Positions 35,496-43,410 of a stretch of DNA of 64,000 nucleotides are shown piece after piece. The stretch lies in the NCBI RefSeq assembly GCF_050434925.1, contig NZ_JBNDJK010000001.1, positions 6,820,001-6,884,000 of the forward strand, read 5' to 3'. Within the stretch, counting starts at the first letter, position 1. Each line of letters opens with the position of its first letter. The position numbers were made by a program, and so were the translations under genes. Origin of the DNA: Inquilinus ginsengisoli_B (GTDB lineage Bacteria > Pseudomonadota > Alphaproteobacteria > DSM-16000 > Inquilinaceae). The notes below the pieces were generated by a model. The model saw only the letters and a program-made list of their open reading frames with translations, was not told the origin of the DNA and did not search any database.

Positions 35496-35914
35496 AGACC
35501 CCCGCCCTCCTCGCCTTCGCCTGGTTCGGCCTCGCTGCCGCCACCGCCTCGGCGGCCACGGTCGAGATCGTCGTCGCCAACATCAAGGAAGCCAAGGGCA
35601 CGATCCGGATGTCGCTGTGCCCACAGGACAAGTTCCTGGGGGATGACTGCCCTTACAGCGGTACCGCACCGGCCAAGGTTCCGCAGGCGACCGTGGTGAT
35701 CCAGAACGTCGCCCCGGGCGTCTACGCTGCGCAGGGCTACCAGGACGTCAACGACAACCGCAAGATCGACCGCACCTTGCTGGGCGTGCCGGAGGAAGGC
35801 GTCGCCTTCTCGCGCGACCCGTCCTACTTCTTCGCCCCGCCGGACTTCAAGGATGCCGCCTTCACGGTCGGCCCGCGCGAGGCGCTGATCACCCTCCACC
35901 TGCGCTACTTCTGA
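35492..35914 (+). CDS. DUF2141 secreted protein
   Basis: A 140-residue protein with a signal peptide (MKTPALLAFAWFGLAAATASA) and a DUF2141 immunoglobulin-like beta domain (VANIKEAKGTIRMSLCPQ; GYQDVNDNRKIDR). Family members are exported and of unknown function, often beside lipid or carotenoid genes. It is the last gene of the rightward phosphonate operon, coupled to phnW by an ATGA overlap, and its end overlaps the convergent CDP-alcohol phosphatidyltransferase by 10 bp. Confidence 0.85.
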   Translation: MKTPALLAFAWFGLAAATASAATVEIVVANIKEAKGTIRMSLCPQDKFLGDDCPYSGTAPAKVPQATVVIQNVAPGVYAAQGYQDVNDNRKIDRTLLGVPEEGVAFSRDPSYFFAPPDFKDAAFTVGPREALITLHLRYF

Positions 35915-36513
35915 GCCGTCGCCGGCTTCGGCCGCCGCGCCAGCACCCCGAGCCAGAGCGCGCCCGCCGGCGTGATCACCGCCGCCGCGATCAGCATCGG
36001 CCAAGCCAGGCCGAGCCAGACGAAGACCGGCACCAGGGCGAGCGCGTCGTCGGGGTCGACGACCACGCCGCGATGGCGCAAGGCATAGCACGACAGCTCG
36101 ACCACCTTGGTCACGTTCAGCTGCCAGAACAGCACGCCGATGCCGATGCCGGCGGCGGCGCCGAGCAGGACCGGCGCGAAGCCGAGACCGCCGGCCAGGG
36201 CCAGCCCGGTGCCGATGCCGACGAAGGCGATGGCGTCGCACAGGCAGTCGACGCAGAGATCGTAGCGGTGACCCTCCGGGCTCATCTGCCCGGTCTGGCG
36301 GGCCAGTTCGCCATCGGCCCGGTCGAACAGCATCGACAGCAGGAACACGACACCACCGAGATCGGCCCAGACCCCGCCGCAGGCGAAGCCCACCGCCGCC
36401 GCCACACCGGTGGCCAGCCGCACGATGGTGAGCTGGTTCGGGGTGACGCCGGTCGGCGCGATCCGCCGGACGACGGGCCGGACGATGCGATGGATCAGGG
36501 TATCGTGGCTCAT
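35905..36513 (-). CDS. CDP-alcohol phosphatidyltransferase
   Basis: A 202-residue inner-membrane enzyme with about six helices. The catalytic signature is complete: D64-x2-D67-G68-x2-A71-R72-x8-G81-x3-D85-x3-D89. These enzymes move a phospho-alcohol between a CDP carrier and an acceptor alcohol. Beside a PntC-like CMP-AEP synthase it is the natural candidate to transfer aminoethylphosphonate from CMP-AEP to diacylglycerol or a similar lipid, as eukaryotic EPT1-type enzymes do with CDP-ethanolamine. The substrate assignment is inferred from context. It is encoded convergent to the rest of the cluster. Confidence 0.88.
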   Translation of the reverse strand: MSHDTLIHRIVRPVVRRIAPTGVTPNQLTIVRLATGVAAAVGFACGGVWADLGGVVFLLSMLFDRADGELARQTGQMSPEGHRYDLCVDCLCDAIAFVGIGTGLALAGGLGFAPVLLGAAAGIGIGVLFWQLNVTKVVELSCYALRHRGVVVDPDDALALVPVFVWLGLAWPMLIAAAVITPAGALWLGVLARRPKPATAQK

Positions 36514-36725
36514 CCAGAATCTGCCGTCTTCGCGCCTGTCCCGAAGGCGCCCCTCTCAAGGCTTCTAAACCATCAAGCCGAAAGCATGGCAACGGTCTGG
36601 CCATGCCGCGGCGTCGCCCCGGCGATGCGTCTCCACACGCCGACGCGATTGCAATCCGTCGCCGGTCCTGCGAAATGATATAGACGTCGCGCTGGGTTTC
36701 GCTGCCTGCCGAGGCTCTTTTTTGC

Positions 36726-37322
36726 ATGAGTGCGTCCATACCCTCCCGGCCCTTGGGGCCGACTCTGACCCGCCGCGCCGCGCTCGGCGTGGTCGGCGGC
36801 ATTGCCCTGGCCGGGCCGGCCGCCTTTGCCTTGCCGCCCGCGGCGCGGCCCGGCTCGCTGCTGGACGAGGTGCACAACCGGGTCGAGCCCTATCTCGAGC
36901 TCGGCCACGCCCACACCGGTGAGAGCTATGTCGGCCGGTTCTACGGCGCTGCCGGCTATGACGTGGCGGAGCTGCAGAAGCTCGACTGGTTCCTGCGCGA
37001 CTGGCGGCAGCGCGCAAGCGTGCAGATCGACCCGCGGCTGTTCTGGGCGCTGGCGGTGATCCGCGCCGTGACCCAGCGCGCCGGCTTCAGTGGCAAGGCT
37101 ACGGTCAATTCCGGCTATCGCACGCTGAAGACCAACTCCTCACTCGAAGGCACGGCTCGCAACTCGCTGCACATGGCCGGCCGGGCCATCGACCTGACCT
37201 TCGAGAAGGTGCCGCCGAGCCAGCTCGTCGGCTGCGCCCTGGCGCTGCAGATCGGCGGCGTCGGCCAGTACCCCGGCTTCACCCATATCGATTCCGGCAA
37301 CCTGCGCACCTGGCAGGGCTGA
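36726..37322 (+). CDS. DUF882 (YcbK/MepK-like) murein hydrolase family protein
   Basis: A 198-residue exported protein. The N-terminus carries a twin-arginine-like signal (TRRAALGVVGGIALAG). The M15-type zinc-peptidase domain has SGYRTLKTN near residue 125, the zinc ligands in HMAGRAIDL and the final FTHIDSG. The family includes MepK/YcbK, which cleaves peptidoglycan cross-links. It stands alone, with a large stem-loop at its 3' end, and may help envelope remodelling around the adjacent secretion system, although no linkage is shown. Confidence 0.85.
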   Translation: MSASIPSRPLGPTLTRRAALGVVGGIALAGPAAFALPPAARPGSLLDEVHNRVEPYLELGHAHTGESYVGRFYGAAGYDVAELQKLDWFLRDWRQRASVQIDPRLFWALAVIRAVTQRAGFSGKATVNSGYRTLKTNSSLEGTARNSLHMAGRAIDLTFEKVPPSQLVGCALALQIGGVGQYPGFTHIDSGNLRTWQG

Positions 37323-37362
37323 CCCCGTCGCGATCAGGGACAAGAGTCCCAATCGCGGGGTC
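37321..37362 (+). terminator. Terminator-like stem-loop after the DUF882 gene
   Basis: A long imperfect hairpin starts within the stop codon. GACCC pairs with GGGTC, CGCGAT with ATCGCG and GGGAC with GTCCC around an AAGA loop, with a 3-nt bulge. No T-run follows. It lies between the DUF882 gene and the TPR lipoprotein gene. Confidence 0.55.
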
Positions 37363-37470
37363 GACGCGACCGCGCGATCGTTCTATCCATGTTCCAGCCA
37401 CGCGTGACCGCGCAGGCGCGCCCGCCAGAGGCGCCCCGGACTCGCTGTTTCAAGGGGAGAGCCCGCCGCC

Positions 37471-38238
37471 ATGCCGTTCCCGTTCACCCGAGCCGCCGCT
37501 GTCTTCGGCCTCGCCCTAATCGTCGCGGGTTGCGGCGAATCGCAGACGACCTCGCTGCTGCGGATGGGCGACAGCATCCGCGCCGCCGGCGACCCGGACA
37601 CCGCGATCACCTTCTACCAGCGGGCCGCGACCGAGGACCCCGACAATCCGCAGCCGATGATCAAGCTGGGCGATGCGACGCTGCAGGGCGGCGACCCGGT
37701 GCGGGCCGCCAGCTACTATCACGCCGCCCTTGCGGTCGAGCCGACCAATGCCGACGCCCTGCGCGGCCTGGGCAAGGTGCAGCTGGCCCAGGGCAAGCCG
37801 CAGGAGGCGATCGCCGTGCTGGACCAGGCGCTGGCCCGCAAGCCGGACGACGCCTCGACCGTGCTGGCCAAGGGCACAGCCCTGGCCCTGCTGGGCCGGC
37901 CGCAGGAGGCGCAGGGGCTGTATCAGAAAGCGCTGGTCAAGGAGCCCGCCAATGTCAGCCTGAAGACCAACCTCGCTTTGTCCTATGCCCTGGCCGGCAA
38001 CACCGGCGAGGCGGTGCGGGTGATGCGCGAGGCGGCTGCGGCGCCGGACGCCACCGCGGTGCAGCAGCGCAATCTGGCGCTGGTCCTGGCGATGGACGGC
38101 AAGACGCAAGAGGCGCGCAAGGTCGCCGATGCGGTCCTGCCGGCGAAGGAGGCGCGCAATCTCGTCACTGCGGCGCGCCGGATCAGCGGCATGAAGGACC
38201 CGGTGCGGCGGGCCCAGGCGATCGGCACGATCGGCTGA
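37471..38238 (+). CDS. TadD-like TPR lipoprotein
   Basis: A 255-residue lipoprotein whose signal ends in the lipobox VAGC (cysteine near residue 21), followed by about five tetratricopeptide repeats (for example AITFYQRAATEDPDNP and ALRGLGKVQLAQGKPQEAI). TadD and related TPR lipoproteins help assemble secretins of Tad pili. Here it converges on the CpaD-like and secretin genes at the end of the T3SS left arm, so a role in building that secretin is likely but inferred. AAGGGGAG lies upstream of the ATG. Confidence 0.82.
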   Translation: MPFPFTRAAAVFGLALIVAGCGESQTTSLLRMGDSIRAAGDPDTAITFYQRAATEDPDNPQPMIKLGDATLQGGDPVRAASYYHAALAVEPTNADALRGLGKVQLAQGKPQEAIAVLDQALARKPDDASTVLAKGTALALLGRPQEAQGLYQKALVKEPANVSLKTNLALSYALAGNTGEAVRVMREAAAAPDATAVQQRNLALVLAMDGKTQEARKVADAVLPAKEARNLVTAARRISGMKDPVRRAQAIGTIG

Positions 38239-38266
38239 GCCGCAGCACCGATGGCACCGCCCCCAC

Positions 38267-38944
38267 CTACTGGGCGACGCCGGAGATGTCGGTGGTGCCG
38301 GACCCGGCGGCCGCCGGCGGCAGGACCACGCCGGCCTGGCCGTGGTCGGCGCGGGAGTCCGTCCCGGAATCCGTCTGGTCGTCGCCGCCGAGCTGCAGAT
38401 AGCGCTCAGCCGCGCGGACCGAAGGGTTGGCAAAGGCCGGCCCCATCTGGCGGCCCTGGAACAGGTCGCTCTTGCGCTCGACCTGCTGCGCCAGGTTGAG
38501 GTCGCTGGCGCAGCCCAGCGGCAGGTCCTCCGGCAGCGAGCCGTCGGGATTCATGCAGCGCTTCGGCCACAGCACCGCCTGCCCGGCCGCTGCCACCTGC
38601 ACCGTGTCGGCGGCGGACGGATCATTGACCAGCGAGACGCTGTAGGGCCCGGCGCTGCGCACCACCGCCGCGACAGCCTGCTGCCGCGCCGCCGCCTGCG
38701 GACCGCCGGCGGCGACAGTGACCGACGACCCCGGCGTCAGCCCGGCGCCGCGGACGAACTCGACCAGCCGGGCACGCTCGGTCGCGCTCAGGCTCGACGC
38801 CTGCGGTGCGAACAGCACCGGATGGGCCATCGGGGTCGACAGGGTGGTGTAGCCGTCGTCGGGCCAGTCCGGGATCTTGTGTTCGCAGGCGGCCAGGACA
38901 CCGGCCAGGGCGATGGCCGCGAGATGCTGGATCGGGAACCTCAT
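38267..38944 (-). CDS. CpaD-like pilus/secretin-associated lipoprotein
   Basis: A 225-residue lipoprotein (lipobox VLAAC, cysteine near residue 20) of the CpaD family, which accompanies Tad-pilus secretins. The central part (SSLSATERARLVEFVRGAG) looks like a peptidoglycan- or envelope-binding fold, then WPKRCMNPDG and GCASDLNLAQQ with conserved cysteines. It lies 8 bp after the secretin gene, so both are probably made together. It may act as the secretin's pilotin in this T3SS. Confidence 0.82.
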   Translation of the reverse strand: MRFPIQHLAAIALAGVLAACEHKIPDWPDDGYTTLSTPMAHPVLFAPQASSLSATERARLVEFVRGAGLTPGSSVTVAAGGPQAAARQQAVAAVVRSAGPYSVSLVNDPSAADTVQVAAAGQAVLWPKRCMNPDGSLPEDLPLGCASDLNLAQQVERKSDLFQGRQMGPAFANPSVRAAERYLQLGGDDQTDSGTDSRADHGQAGVVLPPAAAGSGTTDISGVAQ

Positions 38945-38952
38945 GGCACGTC

Positions 38953-40551
38953 CTATTCGAGCACGAAGCCGGCGCTGCCGCCGGTCATGGAGGGGGATTG
39001 GCGCACCTGCCGCACGGTCGGCGCGGTGCGCTGCGCCGGCACCGCCACCGCCTTCGGCGTGTCCGCCGGCTTCATCAGGTACGGGGTGATCAGGATCACC
39101 AGCTCGGTCTCGTTGCGCTTGTACCGGCTCGACTGGAACAGCTTGCCGAGAATCGGCACGTCGCCGAGCACCGGGATCTTGTCGGCGGAATTCGACATGT
39201 TGCGCTGGAACATGCCGGCCAGCGCGAAGGTCTGGCCCGAGGCCAGCTCGATCGTGGTCTCGGCCCGGCGGATGATCAGCGACGGCACCGAGACCCCATC
39301 GCTCTCGACCCGGGCGTCGTCGCTAAGCTCGCTGACCTCCGGCTTCACCCGCATGGCGATGCGGTCTCCCGGCAATACGGTCGGGACGAAGGACAGCGAC
39401 ACGCCGAACTGCTTGTATTCGATCGTCACCGTGTCGTTGCCCTGCGGCACCGGGATCGGGAACTCGCCGCCGGCCAAGAAGTTCGCGGTCTCGCCGCTGA
39501 CCGCGGTCAGGGTCGGCTCGGCCAGGATGCTGACCAGCCCTTCCCGCTGCAGCGCGTCGATCACCGCGTCGACATTGTTGCCGCCGCTGTGGTAGCCGGC
39601 ATTGGCGGTGCCGGGCAGCCCGACCCCGGCAAAGCCGCCGCTGACCAGGCCGATGTTGAACTTGCCGATGTCGAACATCGCCTGCCAGTTGACGCCCAGA
39701 TTCTCCACCGCGTTGCGCTGGACCTCGGCGAAGCGGACGCGGATGCCGACCTGCTGCGAGCCCCGCACCGTGTTCAGGTTCATCGCCCCGCCGGAATTGT
39801 TGCCGAGCTGCTGGGCCAGGGCGTCGAGCTTCATCGCGCTGCCGAGATCGGCCACCGTGCCGGTGGTCACCGGCCGGTCCTGGATATAGCCCATCTGGCC
39901 GCCGGCGGCCGGGGCCACCCGCATCATCTCGCGCTGGGCCGCGGTCTCGTCCTGGCTGACCCGGACATTGGCGGCCGCCACCACCTGGTCGGAGCTGCTG
40001 AGCGCGAACAGGTTGGTGGTGCCGGAGGACACGCCGTAGATATAGGCCGAGCGGGCGGACACCATCTCGACGTCGAGCACGTTCGGATTGGCCACCAGCA
40101 CGGTCTGCACCGGCAGGGCGAAGGTCAGCAGGTTGCCCTGCCCGACCTTCATGTCGATCAGCGAGCGGCTGGGCGTCAGCGCCGGCTGGGCCGGCTGCTG
40201 CCGCGGCGGCGCCGGCGAGACCTGCATGGTCGGCTGGCCCGGCTGGAGCGAAGGCGGCGGCTGCATCGCCGGCGTCGCCTGCGGCGGCGGGTCGGCCGGC
40301 GCGCCCGGCGGCAGGGTGACGATCTTCGGCGCCGTGGCCGGGGCGCGCATGGCGGTGACGTCCTCCGTCGGGGTCACCGTCGCGCCGGGCGTCGGCGGCA
40401 ACGGCTCCTGCGGCGGCAGCGGCTGCACCGTCATGCCCGGCGGCTCGGCCTGGGCCTGCGCGAGCGGAACGCCGGCGGCAAGGGCTGCGGCCAGGACAGC
40501 CGTGGCGGCGAGTGCGTGACGCAACCGGGCCAGGGATCTTGACTGGTCCAT
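38953..40551 (-). CDS. CpaC/RcpA-type secretin in the T3SS cluster
   Basis: A 532-residue outer-membrane secretin. The order is signal peptide (cut near AQA), a long proline-rich linker to about residue 125, a pilus-secretin N-domain (VLVANPNVLDVEMVSARSAY) and the C-terminal secretin barrel domain with LAEPTLTAVSGETANFLAGG near residue 330 and VPILGKLFQSSRYKRNETEL near residue 465. The closest type is the Tad/Flp pilus secretin, not a full YscC. It directly follows sctV and is probably the T3SS outer ring. The ATG at 40551 has a strong GAGGGGGA site; an overlapping GTG lies four codons upstream. Confidence 0.88.
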   Translation of the reverse strand: MDQSRSLARLRHALAATAVLAAALAAGVPLAQAQAEPPGMTVQPLPPQEPLPPTPGATVTPTEDVTAMRAPATAPKIVTLPPGAPADPPPQATPAMQPPPSLQPGQPTMQVSPAPPRQQPAQPALTPSRSLIDMKVGQGNLLTFALPVQTVLVANPNVLDVEMVSARSAYIYGVSSGTTNLFALSSSDQVVAAANVRVSQDETAAQREMMRVAPAAGGQMGYIQDRPVTTGTVADLGSAMKLDALAQQLGNNSGGAMNLNTVRGSQQVGIRVRFAEVQRNAVENLGVNWQAMFDIGKFNIGLVSGGFAGVGLPGTANAGYHSGGNNVDAVIDALQREGLVSILAEPTLTAVSGETANFLAGGEFPIPVPQGNDTVTIEYKQFGVSLSFVPTVLPGDRIAMRVKPEVSELSDDARVESDGVSVPSLIIRRAETTIELASGQTFALAGMFQRNMSNSADKIPVLGDVPILGKLFQSSRYKRNETELVILITPYLMKPADTPKAVAVPAQRTAPTVRQVRQSPSMTGGSAGFVLE

Positions 40552-40559
40552 CTTCCCCC

Positions 40560-42674
40560 TCACTCCGCGGCGGCCCGGTCGAGCCCGGCCTCGGGATCCT
40601 GGCGGACCCGGCGGCCGGTCAGCCGGACCACCGCCACCGGCTGCACCGTGTAGTCCGGCGCGATCTCGGCATAGGACAGCACCGACGCCTCGACATGGTT
40701 GCGGGCCAGGGCCTGGCGCAGGAAGCGGCGGGTGTCGAGCGCGGTCAGGATCACCGGCGGCCGGCCGCCGGCGACGACCCGGCCAAGATGGCCGCGAACG
40801 GTGTCGACCAGCTCCTCGGCCTGGCCCTCGGACAAAGCGAGATAGGCGCCGACCGTGGTCTGCCGGATCGACTGGCGCAGCGCCTCCTCGGCGCTGCGGT
40901 CGAGGATCAGCGCGTGGATGACCTTCCGCTCGTCAGCATGGGCGTGGCAGATCTGACGCTTCAGCCCGCCGCGGACATATTCGGCCAGCAGGATCACGTC
41001 CTGCTCCTTCGGCCCCCACTCGGTCAGCGTCTCCAGCACCAGCCGGTGGTTGCGCAGCGAGATGCCTTCCTCCAGCAGCCGGCGGAACACATCCGCGACC
41101 TGGTTGACCGAGAGGTGGCGCTGCGCCTCGCGCACCAGGTCGCCGCGCGTCGCCTCGATGCCCTTTAGGAAGGCCTGGGTCTCCTGGATGCCGAGGAAGT
41201 GCGGAGCGTAGCGGCGCAGCGCCCGGGTCAGCGTCTCGGCCACGATCTCCTCCGCCGTGGCATGGCCGATGCCGGCCTCGGCCAGCACGGCCTCGTGCTT
41301 GGCGTCGATCCAGTGATGGACCGTGCCGCCGGGGCCTTCGCCGGTCTCGGCGGTGAGGCCGAGCAGGTCGAGATGCATCGGGTCGTCGCGCAGCAGGATC
41401 CGGCCCCAGCGGGCCGTCCCGGCCTCGACCGGAACCCCGTCGATGTCGATGCGGAAGCCGTCCGCCGGCAGCGCCCCGCCGGGCCCGACGCGGCCGGCCG
41501 GGAACGGCACGCCCAGCGCCTGCGCCAGCTCCTCCGCCACGTCCCGCGCCAGCCGCTCGGCATTGGCGCGGCCCAGCCCGGCCGCCAGATCGGCGCCGAA
41601 ATGCAGCGTCACGGTCTCATCCGCCGCCGCGGCTTCGGAGGCGGTAGCCTCCTCCTGCGCCGCGGTCCCGGCTGCGCGCAGCGTGCGGCGCCGGCGCAGC
41701 AGCACGACGCCGGCCATGGTCGAGGCGATGGCGAGGAAGATCAGGGTCGGGAAGCCCGGGATGAAGCCGAGCAGCGCGACCACGCCCGCCGCCATCAGCA
41801 GCGCCGTGTTGTTGGAGCCGATCTGGCGGGCGATGTCGGCGCCCAGATTGCTGCTGTCCGCCGTGGTGACGCGGGTGACGATGGTGCCGGAGGTGATAGC
41901 GACGAACAGCGCCGGGATCTGCGACACCAGGCCGTCGCCGATGGTCAGCAGCGAATAGACATGCATCGCCTGCCCCAGCGACATGCCGTGCTGCAGCATA
42001 CCGACGGCGAGGCCGCCGATCAGGTTGACCGCGACGATCAGCAGGCCGGCGATGGCATCGCCCTTCACGAACTTCATGGCGCCGTCCATGGCGCCGAACA
42101 GCTGGCTCTCCTTCTCCAGCGTCTGCCGCCGGCGCGTCGCCTCGGCCAGGTCGATGTCGCCCGAGCGCAGCTCGCCGTCGATGCTCATCTGCTTGCCGGG
42201 CAGGGCGTCGAGGGTGAAGCGGGCCGCGACCTCGGCGACGCGCTCGGCGCCCTTCACAACCACCACGAACTGGACCACGGTGATGATCAGGAAGATCACC
42301 AGGCCGATCGCCAGGCTGCCGCCGATGACGAACTCGCCGAAGGTCTGGATGATCGCCCCGGCGTCGGCATCCATCAGGATCAAGCGGGTCACGCCGATCG
42401 ACAGCGCCAGGCGGAACACCGTGGCGATCAGGATCACCGAAGGCAGCACCGACAGCTCGAGCGGGCTGCGCAGATAGACCGCCACCATCAGCAGCAGGAC
42501 CGCGAAGGTGATGTTGCAGGCGATCAGCGCATCGACCAGCAGGGTCGGCAGCGGCAGGATCATCAGCAGGATGGTCGCGACCAGCAGGGCCACGATCATC
42601 AGGTCCTGCCGCCCCGCGGCGGCGGTCAGGGCCGATTGCCAGCGGTTCGTCCGTGGACTCGTCATGCCCGTCAT
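40560..42674 (-). CDS. sctV: T3SS export gate protein SctV (RhcV/FlhA family)
   Basis: A 704-residue FHIPEP-family protein forming the nonameric export gate. The N-terminal third has about eight membrane helices, with the conserved cytoplasmic FHIPEP-region residues in RFTLDALPGKQMSIDGELRSG near residue 147. The C-terminal 350 residues form the cytoplasmic ring that binds chaperone-effector complexes. Its ATG overlaps the stop of the small TPR gene. It lies in a module transcribed opposite to the rest of the export apparatus, as rhcV does in rhizobia. Confidence 0.95.
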   Translation of the reverse strand: MTGMTSPRTNRWQSALTAAAGRQDLMIVALLVATILLMILPLPTLLVDALIACNITFAVLLLMVAVYLRSPLELSVLPSVILIATVFRLALSIGVTRLILMDADAGAIIQTFGEFVIGGSLAIGLVIFLIITVVQFVVVVKGAERVAEVAARFTLDALPGKQMSIDGELRSGDIDLAEATRRRQTLEKESQLFGAMDGAMKFVKGDAIAGLLIVAVNLIGGLAVGMLQHGMSLGQAMHVYSLLTIGDGLVSQIPALFVAITSGTIVTRVTTADSSNLGADIARQIGSNNTALLMAAGVVALLGFIPGFPTLIFLAIASTMAGVVLLRRRRTLRAAGTAAQEEATASEAAAADETVTLHFGADLAAGLGRANAERLARDVAEELAQALGVPFPAGRVGPGGALPADGFRIDIDGVPVEAGTARWGRILLRDDPMHLDLLGLTAETGEGPGGTVHHWIDAKHEAVLAEAGIGHATAEEIVAETLTRALRRYAPHFLGIQETQAFLKGIEATRGDLVREAQRHLSVNQVADVFRRLLEEGISLRNHRLVLETLTEWGPKEQDVILLAEYVRGGLKRQICHAHADERKVIHALILDRSAEEALRQSIRQTTVGAYLALSEGQAEELVDTVRGHLGRVVAGGRPPVILTALDTRRFLRQALARNHVEASVLSYAEIAPDYTVQPVAVVRLTGRRVRQDPEAGLDRAAAE

Positions 42675-43015
42675 GCCGCCACCTGCTGCCGGTCGGGGGC
42701 GTCGAGATAGTCGCGGAAGGCGCGCCGTGCCGCCTCGATCTCGCCGAGCTGGTGCAGCGCCCGGCCGCGCAGCAGATGCCGCGCCGCGGCCGGCGGCTCC
42801 TCGCGGTCAAGCCGGTCGAGGACTTCGATCGCCTGGGCCGGGCGGCCGACCGCGAGCAGGGCGACCGCGAGCGCGCGCAGCGCCGCCGGATCGGCCTCGT
42901 CGTCGCGTGAGGCCAGCAGCATCGCCAGCGCCAGCGCCCGCCGGTTCTGACCGTGCCGCAGATAGTCGAAGACGAGACGATGCAGGGTGTCGCGCTGGGC
43001 TTGCGTCATCCGCAT
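42671..43015 (-). CDS. Y4yS/SctG-like small TPR protein
   Basis: A 114-residue helical protein with about two and a half TPR units (RRALALAMLLASRDDEADPA; AIEVLDRLDREEPPAAARHL; EIEAARRAFRDYLDAPD). A small TPR protein (Y4yS) accompanies rhcV in rhizobial clusters, and similar proteins act as chaperones for needle or translocator subunits. The start overlaps the upstream stop as TAATG, and the stop overlaps sctV as ATGA, so all are tightly coupled. Confidence 0.75.
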   Translation of the reverse strand: MRMTQAQRDTLHRLVFDYLRHGQNRRALALAMLLASRDDEADPAALRALAVALLAVGRPAQAIEVLDRLDREEPPAAARHLLRGRALHQLGEIEAARRAFRDYLDAPDRQQVAA

Positions 43016-43386
43016 TACCCGCCAATCAGGTCGTTCAGCCGGGCGCGCAGCATGTCGTGCTTGCGCAGCTCCTGCAGCAGCACGGCGCTGCCCCAGCGGG
43101 CCAGCCGGTCGTCCGCCGCCTCCGCCTGCAGCAGATCGAGAATGTCGGCCAGGGTCTCGGCCTGGCCGCCGGGGGTGGCATGGATCGCTCCGGCCGTGGC
43201 CGGGCGGATATAGTCGAGCAGCTCCTCGCGCAGCCGCGAGGCCCGGTCGCGCCGGCCGCGCACGGACCCGGCCCGGCGCGGCACCGGCGCCCCGGCGGGG
43301 TTGACCGGGCGCCCGGCGATGCCGTCGGGCTGCTGGCCGGCACGGACGCCCTCGAGCGGCTCGGTGCGGGACTGGATCGTCGTCAT
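43015..43386 (-). CDS. Hypothetical T3SS-operon protein (123 aa)
   Basis: The first 55 residues are probably disordered and rich in Gly/Pro/Arg; the rest is helical (LREELLDYIRPATAG; AVLLQELRKHDMLRARLNDL). There is no membrane segment or signal peptide. GAAGGGGGAA precedes the ATG. Size, disordered N-terminus and position between sctD and the small TPR gene suggest a secreted early substrate, needle-length or gatekeeper-type component. No family is recognised, so the role is open. Confidence 0.7.
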   Translation of the reverse strand: MTTIQSRTEPLEGVRAGQQPDGIAGRPVNPAGAPVPRRAGSVRGRRDRASRLREELLDYIRPATAGAIHATPGGQAETLADILDLLQAEAADDRLARWGSAVLLQELRKHDMLRARLNDLIGG

Positions 43387-43410
43387 CTCGATTCCCCCTT
43401 CCCGGCGACC

